A stretch of DNA of 14,205 nt from Halovulum sp039180525 (GTDB taxonomy: Bacteria > Pseudomonadota > Alphaproteobacteria > Rhodobacterales > Rhodobacteraceae), in assembly GCA_039180525.1 (NCBI GenBank), contig JBCDDF010000065.1:1-14205 (forward strand), in the 5' to 3' direction. Below the pieces are notes generated by a model. That model did not search any database, was not told where the DNA came from, and saw only the letters and a program-made list of their open reading frames with translations. This document shows, piece after piece, positions 7,611 through 14,205 of this stretch. Both the position numbers and the translations under genes were made by a program. The first letter of the stretch is position 1. Each line of letters opens with the position of its first letter.

Positions 7611-8303
7611 ATGGCGCCAATTCCCGCGGCTTCCGACCGACGCACGGCCGTCGATGACGTGTTCGACTACCTGCACCGGCAGATCTCGACACTGGAACTC
7701 AAGCCTGGCGACCGCATATCCGAGGCCGAGATCGCGGCGCGCTTCGGCGTCTCCCGGCAACCGGTGCGCGACGCGTTCAGCCGACTTGCCAATCTGGATC
7801 TGTTGCTTATCCGCCCACAGCGCGCCACCGAGGTGTGCCGCTTTTCCATGCGCGAGATCGAGAAGGCGCGTTTCGTGCGGGCTGCCATCGAGAAGGAAGT
7901 GCTGCTGCGCGCGTCCGCCGCCTGCGACGCGGCGGGCCGAAAGTCATTGGACGCCTCGCTTCTGCAGCAGGACGAGGCGGTCGCGGCCGTGAACGTGGAG
8001 GCGTTCGGCCGGCTCGACTACGCCTTTCACCGGATCCTCTGCGAGATCGGCGGGGTCGACTACGCCTTCGACGTCATCCTCGAAGAAAAGGCCAAGGTCG
8101 ACCGCCTGTGTATGTTGGGTTTGTCGAAAGAGCAGCGAATCCCGGACCTTGTCGCGGATCACCGTGACATCGCCGAGGCTGTGAAGGCACGCGATGCCAA
8201 GGCGGCAATCGCCGCTGGAATGAAACATCTGTCGCGCCTCGATGAAACGATCCGGCGGATCACCGCGTCCAATGCCGACTATTTCGAGCGGCCCGGCAGC
8301 TGA
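7611..8303 (+). CDS. GntR family (FCD domain) transcriptional regulator of uronate use
   Basis: A 230-residue FadR-type GntR regulator. The N-terminal winged helix spans about 12-75 (PGDRISEAEIAARFGVSRQP, then VRDAFSRL, is the HTH signature). The C-terminal all-helical FCD ligand domain spans about 80-215. The likely metal or ligand residues of the FCD fold are present: Asp136 and His140 (LDYAFHR), His184 (VADHRD) and His206 (MKHLSR). Such proteins usually repress catabolic operons until a pathway sugar acid binds; here KDG or DEH would be a natural effector, which is inference. It heads the rightward operon and faces the paired GTATAC operators. It starts at an ATG with AAAGGA upstream. Exact orthology (ExuR, UxuR or an alginate-specific regulator) cannot be settled by eye. 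Confidence 0.9.
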   Translation: MAPIPAASDRRTAVDDVFDYLHRQISTLELKPGDRISEAEIAARFGVSRQPVRDAFSRLANLDLLLIRPQRATEVCRFSMREIEKARFVRAAIEKEVLLRASAACDAAGRKSLDASLLQQDEAVAAVNVEAFGRLDYAFHRILCEIGGVDYAFDVILEEKAKVDRLCMLGLSKEQRIPDLVADHRDIAEAVKARDAKAAIAAGMKHLSRLDETIRRITASNADYFERPGS

Positions 8304-8335
8304 CGCGGCGACGACCCGTCCGATGAAAGTCGTCC

Positions 8336-9709
8336 ATGACAACAGCCGCCCATTCCACCGCTGCCGGGCCCGCCCCTGGGGCGCGGCAGGTCTTTGCGCT
8401 GGCCTGGCCGATGACGTTCAAGGCCATCTTCCTGCATGGAACGGTGGTGATCGACGGGTTCCTGCTGTCGTCGCTGGGCGAGGGGGCGCTTGCGGCGATG
8501 GGGCTGGCGGCCGCGCTTGGTGGGATCGTCCTGGGCGTCATCTTCGGGTTTTCCCATGCGCTTCAGATCCGCACCGCACAGGCCTTTGGCGGCGGCGATG
8601 CACGGTTCTTGAAGTCGGTTTTGGTCTCCGGGCTCGCCGTCAGTTTGGGGATCGGCGTGCTTGGCGTCGTCGCGATCCAAGCCTTCGGCGGCGCGCTGAT
8701 CGACCGACTTGCCCCCAGCCCAGAGATCGGAGCCCAGGCGCGGACCTATCTGGCCATTTTGACCATCGTCATTCTGGCCGAATCCATCGGCCAAGGGGTC
8801 GCGAGCTTCTTCAATGGCTGCGGCCGCAGCAAGCTACCGCTTTATGGCTACCTGCTGTCGGTCCCGATCAACGTCGCCGCCAGCATCGGTCTTATCCATG
8901 GCCTGTGGGGACTGCCGGCATTCGGGGTTGCTGGTACGGCTCTGGGCAGCGCCATCGCCATTTCCATCCAGACCGCGTTCTGGTCGGTCCTCCTGCTTCG
9001 AACGAATGGCCATCTGCGCCGCGTCCGAGGCTGGCACCACGCAACCCTGCCGCGGACGATCGCGCGGCATCTACGCTTTACGCTGCCCATCGCTGCGACC
9101 TTCGTCAGCGCCACGCTCGCCACCCATGTCTGCGCGCTGATCTACGCCAACATGGCGCTGAACGATTTCGCGGCCCTGACGTTGATCGCACCCTGGAACC
9201 TGCTGGCGGGGCAGGTGGCCATGCAATGGACCCAGGCGACCGGCATCCTCGTCGCGCAGCTTCTGGGGCGACACGCGCCCGAACACGTACTCGACCGGTT
9301 CCTGTCGCGCGCCTGGCAGGGCGCGTTCGCGGCTGCGGGGCTCGTCTCGGCGATCTTTCTGGCCATGTGCCTCTCGCTGTCATGGATCTACCCGGAATTA
9401 GAGGCCGAGACGCGGGCGATTCTGTTCGGATTCCTGCCCATCCTGATGGTGATCCAATTCCCCCGCGCCACCAACGCGATCTGCGGCAACACGCTGCGCG
9501 CTTCGGGGGATACCGTCTATGTCATGCACATCTTCGTCTGGTCGCAATGGGCATTCCGCGTCCCGGCGACGGCGTTTTTCGTGCTTTGGCTCGACCTTCC
9601 GGCATTCTGGGTTCTATCGCTCTTCCTTTGGGAAGAAGTGATCAAGTTCCCCGCCTTCCATCGCCGGCTCTGGCGCGGCGACTGGAAACGTTCCGACGTC
9701 GCGGCCTGA
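8336..9709 (+). CDS. MATE family (multidrug/toxin extrusion-type) membrane transporter
   Basis: A 457-residue integral membrane protein with about 12 hydrophobic segments in two related halves, the normal size and shape for MATE/NorM-DinF proteins. The first segment has the family pattern around WPMTFKAIFLHGTVVIDGFL (24-43) followed by a small-residue helix, and the second half begins at about residue 240. MATE proteins are Na+- or H+-coupled antiporters, mostly exporting drugs or metabolites. It lies 32 bases after the regulator gene and 31 bases before kduI on the same strand, so it is part of the uronate operon. Its substrate is unknown; efflux of a sugar acid or toxic aldehyde intermediate is speculation. 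The ribosome site before ATG 8336 is weak. Confidence 0.85.
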   Translation: MTTAAHSTAAGPAPGARQVFALAWPMTFKAIFLHGTVVIDGFLLSSLGEGALAAMGLAAALGGIVLGVIFGFSHALQIRTAQAFGGGDARFLKSVLVSGLAVSLGIGVLGVVAIQAFGGALIDRLAPSPEIGAQARTYLAILTIVILAESIGQGVASFFNGCGRSKLPLYGYLLSVPINVAASIGLIHGLWGLPAFGVAGTALGSAIAISIQTAFWSVLLLRTNGHLRRVRGWHHATLPRTIARHLRFTLPIAATFVSATLATHVCALIYANMALNDFAALTLIAPWNLLAGQVAMQWTQATGILVAQLLGRHAPEHVLDRFLSRAWQGAFAAAGLVSAIFLAMCLSLSWIYPELEAETRAILFGFLPILMVIQFPRATNAICGNTLRASGDTVYVMHIFVWSQWAFRVPATAFFVLWLDLPAFWVLSLFLWEEVIKFPAFHRRLWRGDWKRSDVAA

Positions 9710-9740
9710 TCGCCGCCCCCGCATTCCACTGGAGGACACC

Positions 9741-10568
9741 ATGATCGAGACCACCCTGCGCCGCGCCATCGACCCGCGCCATGCCAAGACATTCGACACG
9801 ACCGAATTGAGGGGCGAGTTCCTGATCGACGATCTGTGGGCAGAGGGCGAGGCGCACCTGACCTATTCGCAATACGACCGCATGATCGTCGGCGGCGCAG
9901 TCCCGGGCGGGGGCAGCCTGACCATCGATGCCGTCGACCAGACCGGCACACCCTCCTGGCTCGACCGGCGCGAAGCGGTTCTGGTCAATCTCGGCGCGTC
10001 CGGCAAGATCCAGGCTGCGGGGGAGAGCTACACGCTCGGCCGGTGCGACATGCTGTATCTGGGGATGGGGTCCGGCGCCGTCGCGCTCAGCGGGTCCGAC
10101 GCGCGGTTCTATATCGTCTCCGCCCCCGCTCATCGCAGCATCCCCGCACGGCTGATCACCATCGACGACGCGGTGCAGGTCCCCCTGGGGGCGCGCGATA
10201 CCTCCAATGAGCGGGTGATTTATCAATTCGTGCATCCGGCCGTCATGGAAAGCTGCCAGATCGTGATGGGCATGACCCGGCTCGGCACCGGCTCCGTCTG
10301 GAACACGATGCCTGCCCATGTCCATGAGCGTCGCTCCGAAGCGTATCTCTATCTCGATATCGACGACGGGCAGCACATCGTCCATCTGATGGGTGAACCC
10401 GACGAGACGCGGCATATGATCGTGCGCAACGAACAGGCGATCCTGTCGCCCCCCTGGTCGATCCATTCCGGCGCCGGGACGTCGTCCTACAGCTTCATCT
10501 GGGCAATGGCGGGGGACAATGTCGATTTCACCGATATCGACCTGATCGCGATGGAGGATCTGCGTTGA
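9741..10568 (+). CDS. kduI: 5-dehydro-4-deoxy-D-glucuronate isomerase (DKI isomerase)
   Basis: A 275-residue KduI, close to the 278 residues of the E. coli enzyme. It isomerises 5-keto-4-deoxyuronate (DKI, the same compound as DEH) to 2,5-diketo-3-deoxygluconate (DKII), the substrate of KduD. The zinc ligands are His193 and His195 (PAHVHERRSE), Glu200 and His242 (SPPWSIHSG). They keep the spacing of E. coli His196, His198, Glu203 and His245, shifted by three. The typical start IETTLRRAIDPRHAKTFDT is also present. It is cytoplasmic. The ATG follows a strong GGAGG site. The stop overlaps the TTG start of kduD, coupling the two consecutive enzymes. Confidence 0.95.
   Translation: MIETTLRRAIDPRHAKTFDTTELRGEFLIDDLWAEGEAHLTYSQYDRMIVGGAVPGGGSLTIDAVDQTGTPSWLDRREAVLVNLGASGKIQAAGESYTLGRCDMLYLGMGSGAVALSGSDARFYIVSAPAHRSIPARLITIDDAVQVPLGARDTSNERVIYQFVHPAVMESCQIVMGMTRLGTGSVWNTMPAHVHERRSEAYLYLDIDDGQHIVHLMGEPDETRHMIVRNEQAILSPPWSIHSGAGTSSYSFIWAMAGDNVDFTDIDLIAMEDLR
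10553..10558 (+). promoter_or_regulatory. Ribosome binding site supporting a TTG start for kduD
   Basis: GGAGGA lies inside the end of kduI, 6 bases before the TTG at 10565-10567. No in-frame ATG occurs until codon 43 of kduD, inside the dinucleotide-binding fold, so the TTG is the credible start. Confidence 0.75.
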
Positions 10569-11320
10569 GCCGATTTTCCCTGACCGGTACCCGCGCCTTC
10601 GTCACCGGCGCCAATACCGGGATCGGTCAGGCCATCGCCGTCGATCTGGCCCGCGCCGGGGCCCATGTCGTGGCGGTCGGGCGCTCCTCCATGGATCAGA
10701 CGCTGGCCCTGGTCTCGGATGCCGGCGGCAAGGCCGATCCGCTGAGCGCCGATCTGGGCACGGTGCCGGCCGCTTGCGCCGCCTTCGCAGAGGCCGAAAC
10801 GCGGTTCGGCCCGGTCGACACGCTGGTGAACAATGCCGGGATCATCCGCCGCGCCGACAGTCTAGACTTCTCCGAAGAAGACTGGGACGCGGTGATGGAC
10901 ATCAACCTGAAGGTCGTCTTCTTCCTGTCCCAAGCCTTCGCCAAGTCGAGGGTGGCGGCCGGACAGGGTGGCAGCATCGTCAATATCGCCTCGCTTCTAT
11001 CCTTCCAGGGGGGCATTCGCGTGCCGTCCTATACGGCGTCGAAAAGCGGGCTCGCCGGGGTAACGAAGACGCTGGCCAATGAATGGTCCGCCGCCGGGAT
11101 CACGGTCAATGCGGTGGCGCCCGGATATGTCGTAAGCAACAACACCGAGGCCCTGCGCGCCGACCCCGTGCGCAACCAGGCGATCCTGGATCGCATCCCC
11201 ATGGGCCGTTGGGCCGAGCCCGAGGATATCGCGGGGGCGGTGACCTATCTCGCCTCGCCCGCGGCGCGATACGTCACGGGGATCACGCTTCCGGTCGATG
11301 GTGGATGGCTGGGCCGCTGA
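10565..11320 (+). CDS. kduD: 2-dehydro-3-deoxy-D-gluconate 5-dehydrogenase (SDR family)
   Basis: A 251-residue classical short-chain dehydrogenase, very close in length and motif sequence to E. coli KduD (253). It reduces DKII to KDG with NAD(P)H. Visible features are the cofactor motif TGANTGIG (14-21), NNAG (89-92), Asn114, Ser143, and the catalytic pair Tyr156 and Lys160 in YTASK. KduD-like blocks include FQGGIRVPSYTASKSG, NEWSAAGITVNAVAPGY and the C-terminal VDGGWLGR. It starts with TTG, which shares bases with the kduI stop codon. Its own end overlaps the start of the Gfo/Idh gene by 16 bases. It is cytoplasmic. With KduI it forms one complete route from unsaturated uronate to KDG. Confidence 0.94.
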   Translation: MSRFSLTGTRAFVTGANTGIGQAIAVDLARAGAHVVAVGRSSMDQTLALVSDAGGKADPLSADLGTVPAACAAFAEAETRFGPVDTLVNNAGIIRRADSLDFSEEDWDAVMDINLKVVFFLSQAFAKSRVAAGQGGSIVNIASLLSFQGGIRVPSYTASKSGLAGVTKTLANEWSAAGITVNAVAPGYVVSNNTEALRADPVRNQAILDRIPMGRWAEPEDIAGAVTYLASPAARYVTGITLPVDGGWLGR

Positions 11321-12438
11321 GGGTTCTCGTCGCCGGAACCGGTTTCGCGGGCAAGGGCCACACGGCCGCGTTCCGGGCGGCCGGCTGCGACGTCGTGGGC
11401 ATGGTTGGCCGGACGCCCCATGTGGTGCGAGACGTGGCGCGGGACTGCGGCATCGCCTTTGCCGGTACGGATTGGGCCGCCGCGCTGGCAGATCTGCGGC
11501 CCGACATCGTCTCCATTGCGACCCCCGGCGGGGCCCATGTCGCCCAGGCGGGCCCCGCCATCGCCGCCGGCTGTCATGTCTTCTGCGAAAAGCCCTTGGC
11601 CACCGATGCCGGCAATGCCGCAGCCCTGCGCGATCAGGCCCGCGCGGCGGGCGTGAAGACCGCCTTCGCCGCCAGCTTTCGCTACACACCCAGCGTCCGG
11701 CACGCCGCCCGCCTGATCGCCGAAGGTGCCATCGGAGAGCCGACCGAGATCGAATGTATCTCTCATTTCGGGCTGGAACGGGGGATCCCCTTCGGCTGGT
11801 CCCACCGGGCCGCCGACGGGGGCGGACGGCTCAACAACAACTTCACCCATTCCCTGGCCATCGTGCAGGCCCTGACAGACGGCGATATCCTGAAGGTCGC
11901 GGGCGATCCGCGCGACGATCTGGGTCGCGCGCCCATCGTCGCGGGCGTTCATGATTTCACCAAGCGCCGCGCCCTGATCCCCGACGACCTGGACGATCCC
12001 ACGCTTGACTGGGGCGAAAGCGATGTCGAATGGTCCTATACCGTCCTGGCCCGTCTGCGTTCGCCCCATGCGGCGCGGCCTGTGTCCGTTCTCTTCAAGC
12101 ATGGGGGCTTGGTGCCTCGCTATCATGGCGATCACGTCACGATCTACGGCATGACAGGGGCCATTCACCTGGCCGGACACTACGGGTCGGGTACGCTCTC
12201 GCTCCATGATCGACAGGACTGGCGGGCAGTGCCCACACCCAGCGACCTGGTCGCCGCCGGTCCCGCCGACCTTGGCGAGACCGAGCAATGCTGGCACGCT
12301 CTGACCGACCTGTTCGTCCGCGATATCCGTGGCGAAGACGTGCCCGCCTATCCCACCTTCGACGACGGTGCGCGCTATCAGGCCATCATCGACATCCTGC
12401 GCCGCTCTCGGACCTGGGCGGATGTGAGCCACCTTTGA
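11305..12438 (+). CDS. Gfo/Idh/MocA family NAD(P)-dependent oxidoreductase
   Basis: A 377-residue sugar oxidoreductase. The N-terminal Rossmann fold begins PLRVLVAGTGFAGKGHTAAF. The family signature is CEKPLA, with Lys96 in EKP (95-97). The C-terminal substrate domain starts at about 125. The usual GGxLxDxGxH element appears as GGRLNNNFTH (173-182): His182 is kept, but the position of the catalytic Asp is Asn178. The start ATG at 11305 overlaps the end of kduD by 16 bases. A longer in-frame reading from 11083 lies inside kduD and is rejected. It sits between kduD and the dehydratase gene, so a uronate or aldonate substrate is likely. Conversion of a saturated hexuronate to its aldonic acid, for the dehydratase to use, is a hypothesis. 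The exact reaction is not recognisable. Confidence 0.85.
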   Translation: MAGPLRVLVAGTGFAGKGHTAAFRAAGCDVVGMVGRTPHVVRDVARDCGIAFAGTDWAAALADLRPDIVSIATPGGAHVAQAGPAIAAGCHVFCEKPLATDAGNAAALRDQARAAGVKTAFAASFRYTPSVRHAARLIAEGAIGEPTEIECISHFGLERGIPFGWSHRAADGGGRLNNNFTHSLAIVQALTDGDILKVAGDPRDDLGRAPIVAGVHDFTKRRALIPDDLDDPTLDWGESDVEWSYTVLARLRSPHAARPVSVLFKHGGLVPRYHGDHVTIYGMTGAIHLAGHYGSGTLSLHDRQDWRAVPTPSDLVAAGPADLGETEQCWHALTDLFVRDIRGEDVPAYPTFDDGARYQAIIDILRRSRTWADVSHL

Positions 12439-12448
12439 GGGGACCTGC

Positions 12449-13672
12449 ATGAAGATCACTGGCGCCAAGGTATTCGTCGGCGGGCCCGGCAAGAACTACG
12501 TCACCCTCAAGATCGAAACCGATCAGGGGATCTATGGCCTGGGCGACGCGACGCTCAACAATCGAGAGACGCTGCCGGCCGCCTATCTGCGGGACTACAT
12601 CACGCCGAACCTGATCGGCCTCGACCCGCGACGCAGCGAAGACATCTGGCAGTTTCTCTATCGTGGGGCCTACTTTCGGCGCGGTCCCATCGCGATGGCC
12701 GCATTCGGCGCCGTGGACGTCGCGCTTTGGGACATCAAGGCCAAGCTCGCCGAATTGCCGCTTTACCAGCTCTTCGGCGGCAAAAGCCGGGACGGGGCGA
12801 TGGTCTATGCCCATGCGACCGGTGCGGATCTGCCCGATCTGATGGACAGCGTGGCAGCCTATGCCGAGCAGGGCTACAAGGCCGTGCGCGTGCAATGCGG
12901 CATCCCCGGCGCGCCGACCGCAGGTTACGCGATCCCAGAAAAAGGGGCGGCCGGCGACCACATCACGGATTTCGGCGGCATCGTCCCGAAGACGGAGATC
13001 TGGGATACGGGCCGCTACATGCGCTTCATGCCCGACGCCCTCATGGCGATCCGAGAGCGGTTCGGCCCCGACCTCAAAATCCTCCACGACGTCCACCACC
13101 GCCTGACCCCGCGCGAGGCGGCGGCCTTTGCCAAAACGGTCGAGCCGGCGGACTTGTTCTGGCTGGAGGATCCGACCCCCGTCGAGGATCAGGATGCGCT
13201 CCGCCTGATCCGCCAGCATGCGACGACACCCATCGCCATCGGGGAGGTCTTCAATTCGATCTGGGACTGCAACCGTCTGATCGAAAGCGAGACGATCGAC
13301 TTCATCCGCGTCGCGGTCGCCTACGCCGGTGGGATCACCCATGTCCGCCGCATCGTGGATCTGGCCGCGCTGCACCATGTCCGCACCGGCTTTCACGGGG
13401 CGCCCAGCCATTCGCCCATCTCGATGGCGGCGCAGCATCATCTGAACGCTTGGGCCCCGAATTTCGGCATCCAGGAATATCTGGTGCTTGGCACGCCCGA
13501 ATGCGACGCGCTGTTTCCGTCGCAGCATGTCTTGCGGGACGGGATGATGCAGGTCTCGGATGCGCCCGGCCTCGGCATCGACTTCGACGAGCGGGAAGCC
13601 GAGCGCTATGCGTATAAGCCGGGAAGCCACCCGGTCGTGCGGCTCGAAGACGGGACGATGTGGGATTATTGA
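12449..13672 (+). CDS. manD: ManD-type D-mannonate (sugar acid) dehydratase, enolase superfamily
   Basis: A 407-residue protein close to Novosphingobium ManD (about 402). ManD dehydrates D-mannonate to KDG. The N-terminal capping domain starts MKITGAKVFVGGPGKNYVTL and the TIM barrel runs from about 120. Magnesium ligands are Asp214 (ILHDVHH), Glu240 (FWLEDPTP) and Glu266 (AIGEVFN). Catalytic candidates are Arg147 (YKAVRVQ), Tyr160 (TAGYAIPEKG) and His216, with His316 and Glu343 at the barrel end. The C-terminus VVRLEDGTMWDY is typical. The segment after His316 reads HGAPSHSP, where the Novosphingobium enzyme as I recall it has HGATDLSP, so substrate range may differ. The ribosome site GAGGGGA overlaps the stop of the preceding gene, 10 bases away. 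Low-activity ManD/RspA-like or D-gluconate dehydratase relatives are the alternatives. Confidence 0.88.
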   Translation: MKITGAKVFVGGPGKNYVTLKIETDQGIYGLGDATLNNRETLPAAYLRDYITPNLIGLDPRRSEDIWQFLYRGAYFRRGPIAMAAFGAVDVALWDIKAKLAELPLYQLFGGKSRDGAMVYAHATGADLPDLMDSVAAYAEQGYKAVRVQCGIPGAPTAGYAIPEKGAAGDHITDFGGIVPKTEIWDTGRYMRFMPDALMAIRERFGPDLKILHDVHHRLTPREAAAFAKTVEPADLFWLEDPTPVEDQDALRLIRQHATTPIAIGEVFNSIWDCNRLIESETIDFIRVAVAYAGGITHVRRIVDLAALHHVRTGFHGAPSHSPISMAAQHHLNAWAPNFGIQEYLVLGTPECDALFPSQHVLRDGMMQVSDAPGLGIDFDEREAERYAYKPGSHPVVRLEDGTMWDY

Positions 13673-13710
13673 GATGGCACTATTGAGGTGCCGCTTACGC
13701 TGATCTCAAT
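13668..13710 (+). terminator. Nested inverted repeat after the dehydratase gene, possible operon terminator
   Basis: ATTGAGAT (13668-13675, spanning the stop codon) pairs perfectly with ATCTCAAT (13703-13710). It encloses a smaller hairpin GGCAC (13676-13680) / GTGCC (13688-13692) with a 7-base loop. There is no T-run after it, so it is not a standard Rho-independent terminator. It is still the only obvious RNA structure at the end of the rightward operon. Confidence 0.35.
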
Positions 13711-14065
13711 TGGTTGCTGCGGATACCGGCCCGATCTGCGGGATGATACTTCAGCCGGGACAAGACGGGCAACCGACCGTTCTGTCCGAGCAAACACTGC
13801 GCTTAATACCGTCGATGGGGATCACCCAAAAGACCGGCTTTGGGAAAGAACCGACGGTGGTGGATAAGATCGGCCGATGCGCGTTTTGTAATGGACGGCG
13901 GCCGGAAGCGTGGCCGGGGCTTTGCATGGAAGGCGCCGAAATGCAGCCGCAGGCCACTACACGCCGCCGACTTTGAAAGCACCACGACGCGCCCGCGTCC
14001 GGCTCTTCCGCTGGTTCCCCATATCGCGTCGGAACAGGCCGTGACCCAACCAGCGAACGGCGCCT
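13711..14065. other. Gap with no recognisable gene between convergent genes
   Basis: About 355 bases between the end of the rightward operon and the stop of the minus-strand RTX gene. Short open frames exist on both strands, but none has a ribosome site, a family resemblance or convincing codon use. I see no tRNA, insertion sequence end or clear repeat. It may be decayed or spacer DNA. Confidence 0.6.
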
Positions 14066-14205
14066 TCACAGCATGAAGTCTTCGCGTGCGATGTTTTGAG
14101 CGTTGGCGTTTTCGAGGATTATGATGAGTTGTTCGGCTTCGATTCTGACGTTGGCGTCGTTTTGGGTGATGTCGATGTCGTCGAAGGCGACGCCGTCGAT
14201 TTGGA
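14066..14205 (-). CDS. C-terminal end of an RTX/hemolysin-type calcium-binding secreted protein (partial)
   Basis: The last 45 residues of a minus-strand gene that enters from the right edge; the stop is at 14066-14068. It reads QIDGVAFDDIDITQNDANVR, then IEAEQLIIILENANAQNIAR and EDFML. This Asp- and Asn-rich stretch, with a hydrophobic patch and a final acidic-aromatic-hydrophobic end (EDFML), is what the C-termini of type I-secreted RTX proteins look like in Rhodobacteraceae. The piece is too short to show the glycine-rich nonapeptides, and the catalytic part, if any, lies outside the window. It could be an extracellular enzyme such as an alginate lyase or epimerase, or an unrelated adhesin or protease. 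The gene is convergent with the uronate operon. Confidence 0.7.
   Translation of the reverse strand, partial: QIDGVAFDDIDITQNDANVRIEAEQLIIILENANAQNIAREDFML

Noticed and set aside
11083..11304. In-frame extension upstream of the Gfo/Idh gene
   Set aside because: It lies inside kduD in another frame. The Rossmann start of the protein begins just after the ATG at 11305.
12386..13630. Long 414-codon open frame on the minus strand
   Set aside because: It is antisense to the ManD-type dehydratase, which has a complete set of metal ligands and family motifs. It is a shadow frame.
13710..14076. Several short overlapping open frames on both strands in the gap after the dehydratase
   Set aside because: None has a ribosome site, recognisable motif or plausible composition (some are rich in Arg, Cys and Pro as expected from random GC-rich frames).

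Overview
The window looks like a chromosomal carbohydrate-utilisation locus from a marine alphaproteobacterium, most likely of the Rhodobacteraceae (Roseobacter-like). The signs are high GC, tightly packed operons, a CUT1-type oligosaccharide ABC importer, and proteins close to alginate proteins I know from Agrobacterium and Sphingomonas. The taxonomic call is an inference. The core theme is import of alginate oligosaccharides, their depolymerisation in the cytoplasm, and conversion of the unsaturated uronate to 2-keto-3-deoxygluconate (KDG).

Layout. Two operons diverge from a regulatory gap at 7454-7610. The leftward (minus-strand) operon runs ABC ATPase (6374-7453), permease AlgM1-like (5356-6369), permease AlgM2-like (4464-5345), AlgQ2-like binding protein with a calcium loop (2875-4437), PL15 oligoalginate lyase (477-2807), KdgF cupin (134-466) and the N-terminus of a beta-hydroxyacid dehydrogenase (1-93, cut by the window edge). 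The rightward operon runs GntR/FCD regulator (7611-8303), MATE-type transporter (8336-9709), kduI (9741-10568), kduD (10565-11320, TTG start), Gfo/Idh/MocA oxidoreductase (11305-12438) and a ManD-type sugar-acid dehydratase (12449-13672). After a 393-base stretch without a recognisable gene comes the C-terminal end of an RTX-type secreted protein on the minus strand (14066-14205), cut by the right edge.

How it should work together. AlgQ2-like protein binds oligoalginate in the periplasm and AlgM1M2-S imports it. The PL15 enzyme, which has no signal peptide, strips unsaturated uronate monomers in the cytoplasm. KdgF helps open the unsaturated ring to DEH (DKI). DEH can then go to KDG by two routes encoded here: KduI then KduD, or possibly direct reduction by the dehydrogenase truncated at the left edge. 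ManD also makes KDG, from mannonate, and may serve saturated uronate ends together with the Gfo/Idh enzyme. KDG kinase and KDPG aldolase are not in the window.

Regulation. The divergent gap holds a perfect 15-base inverted repeat. Each arm is itself a near-palindrome around GTATAC and resembles the ExuR/UxuR-type uronate operator. The adjacent GntR/FCD protein is the obvious candidate to bind both arms and control both operons.
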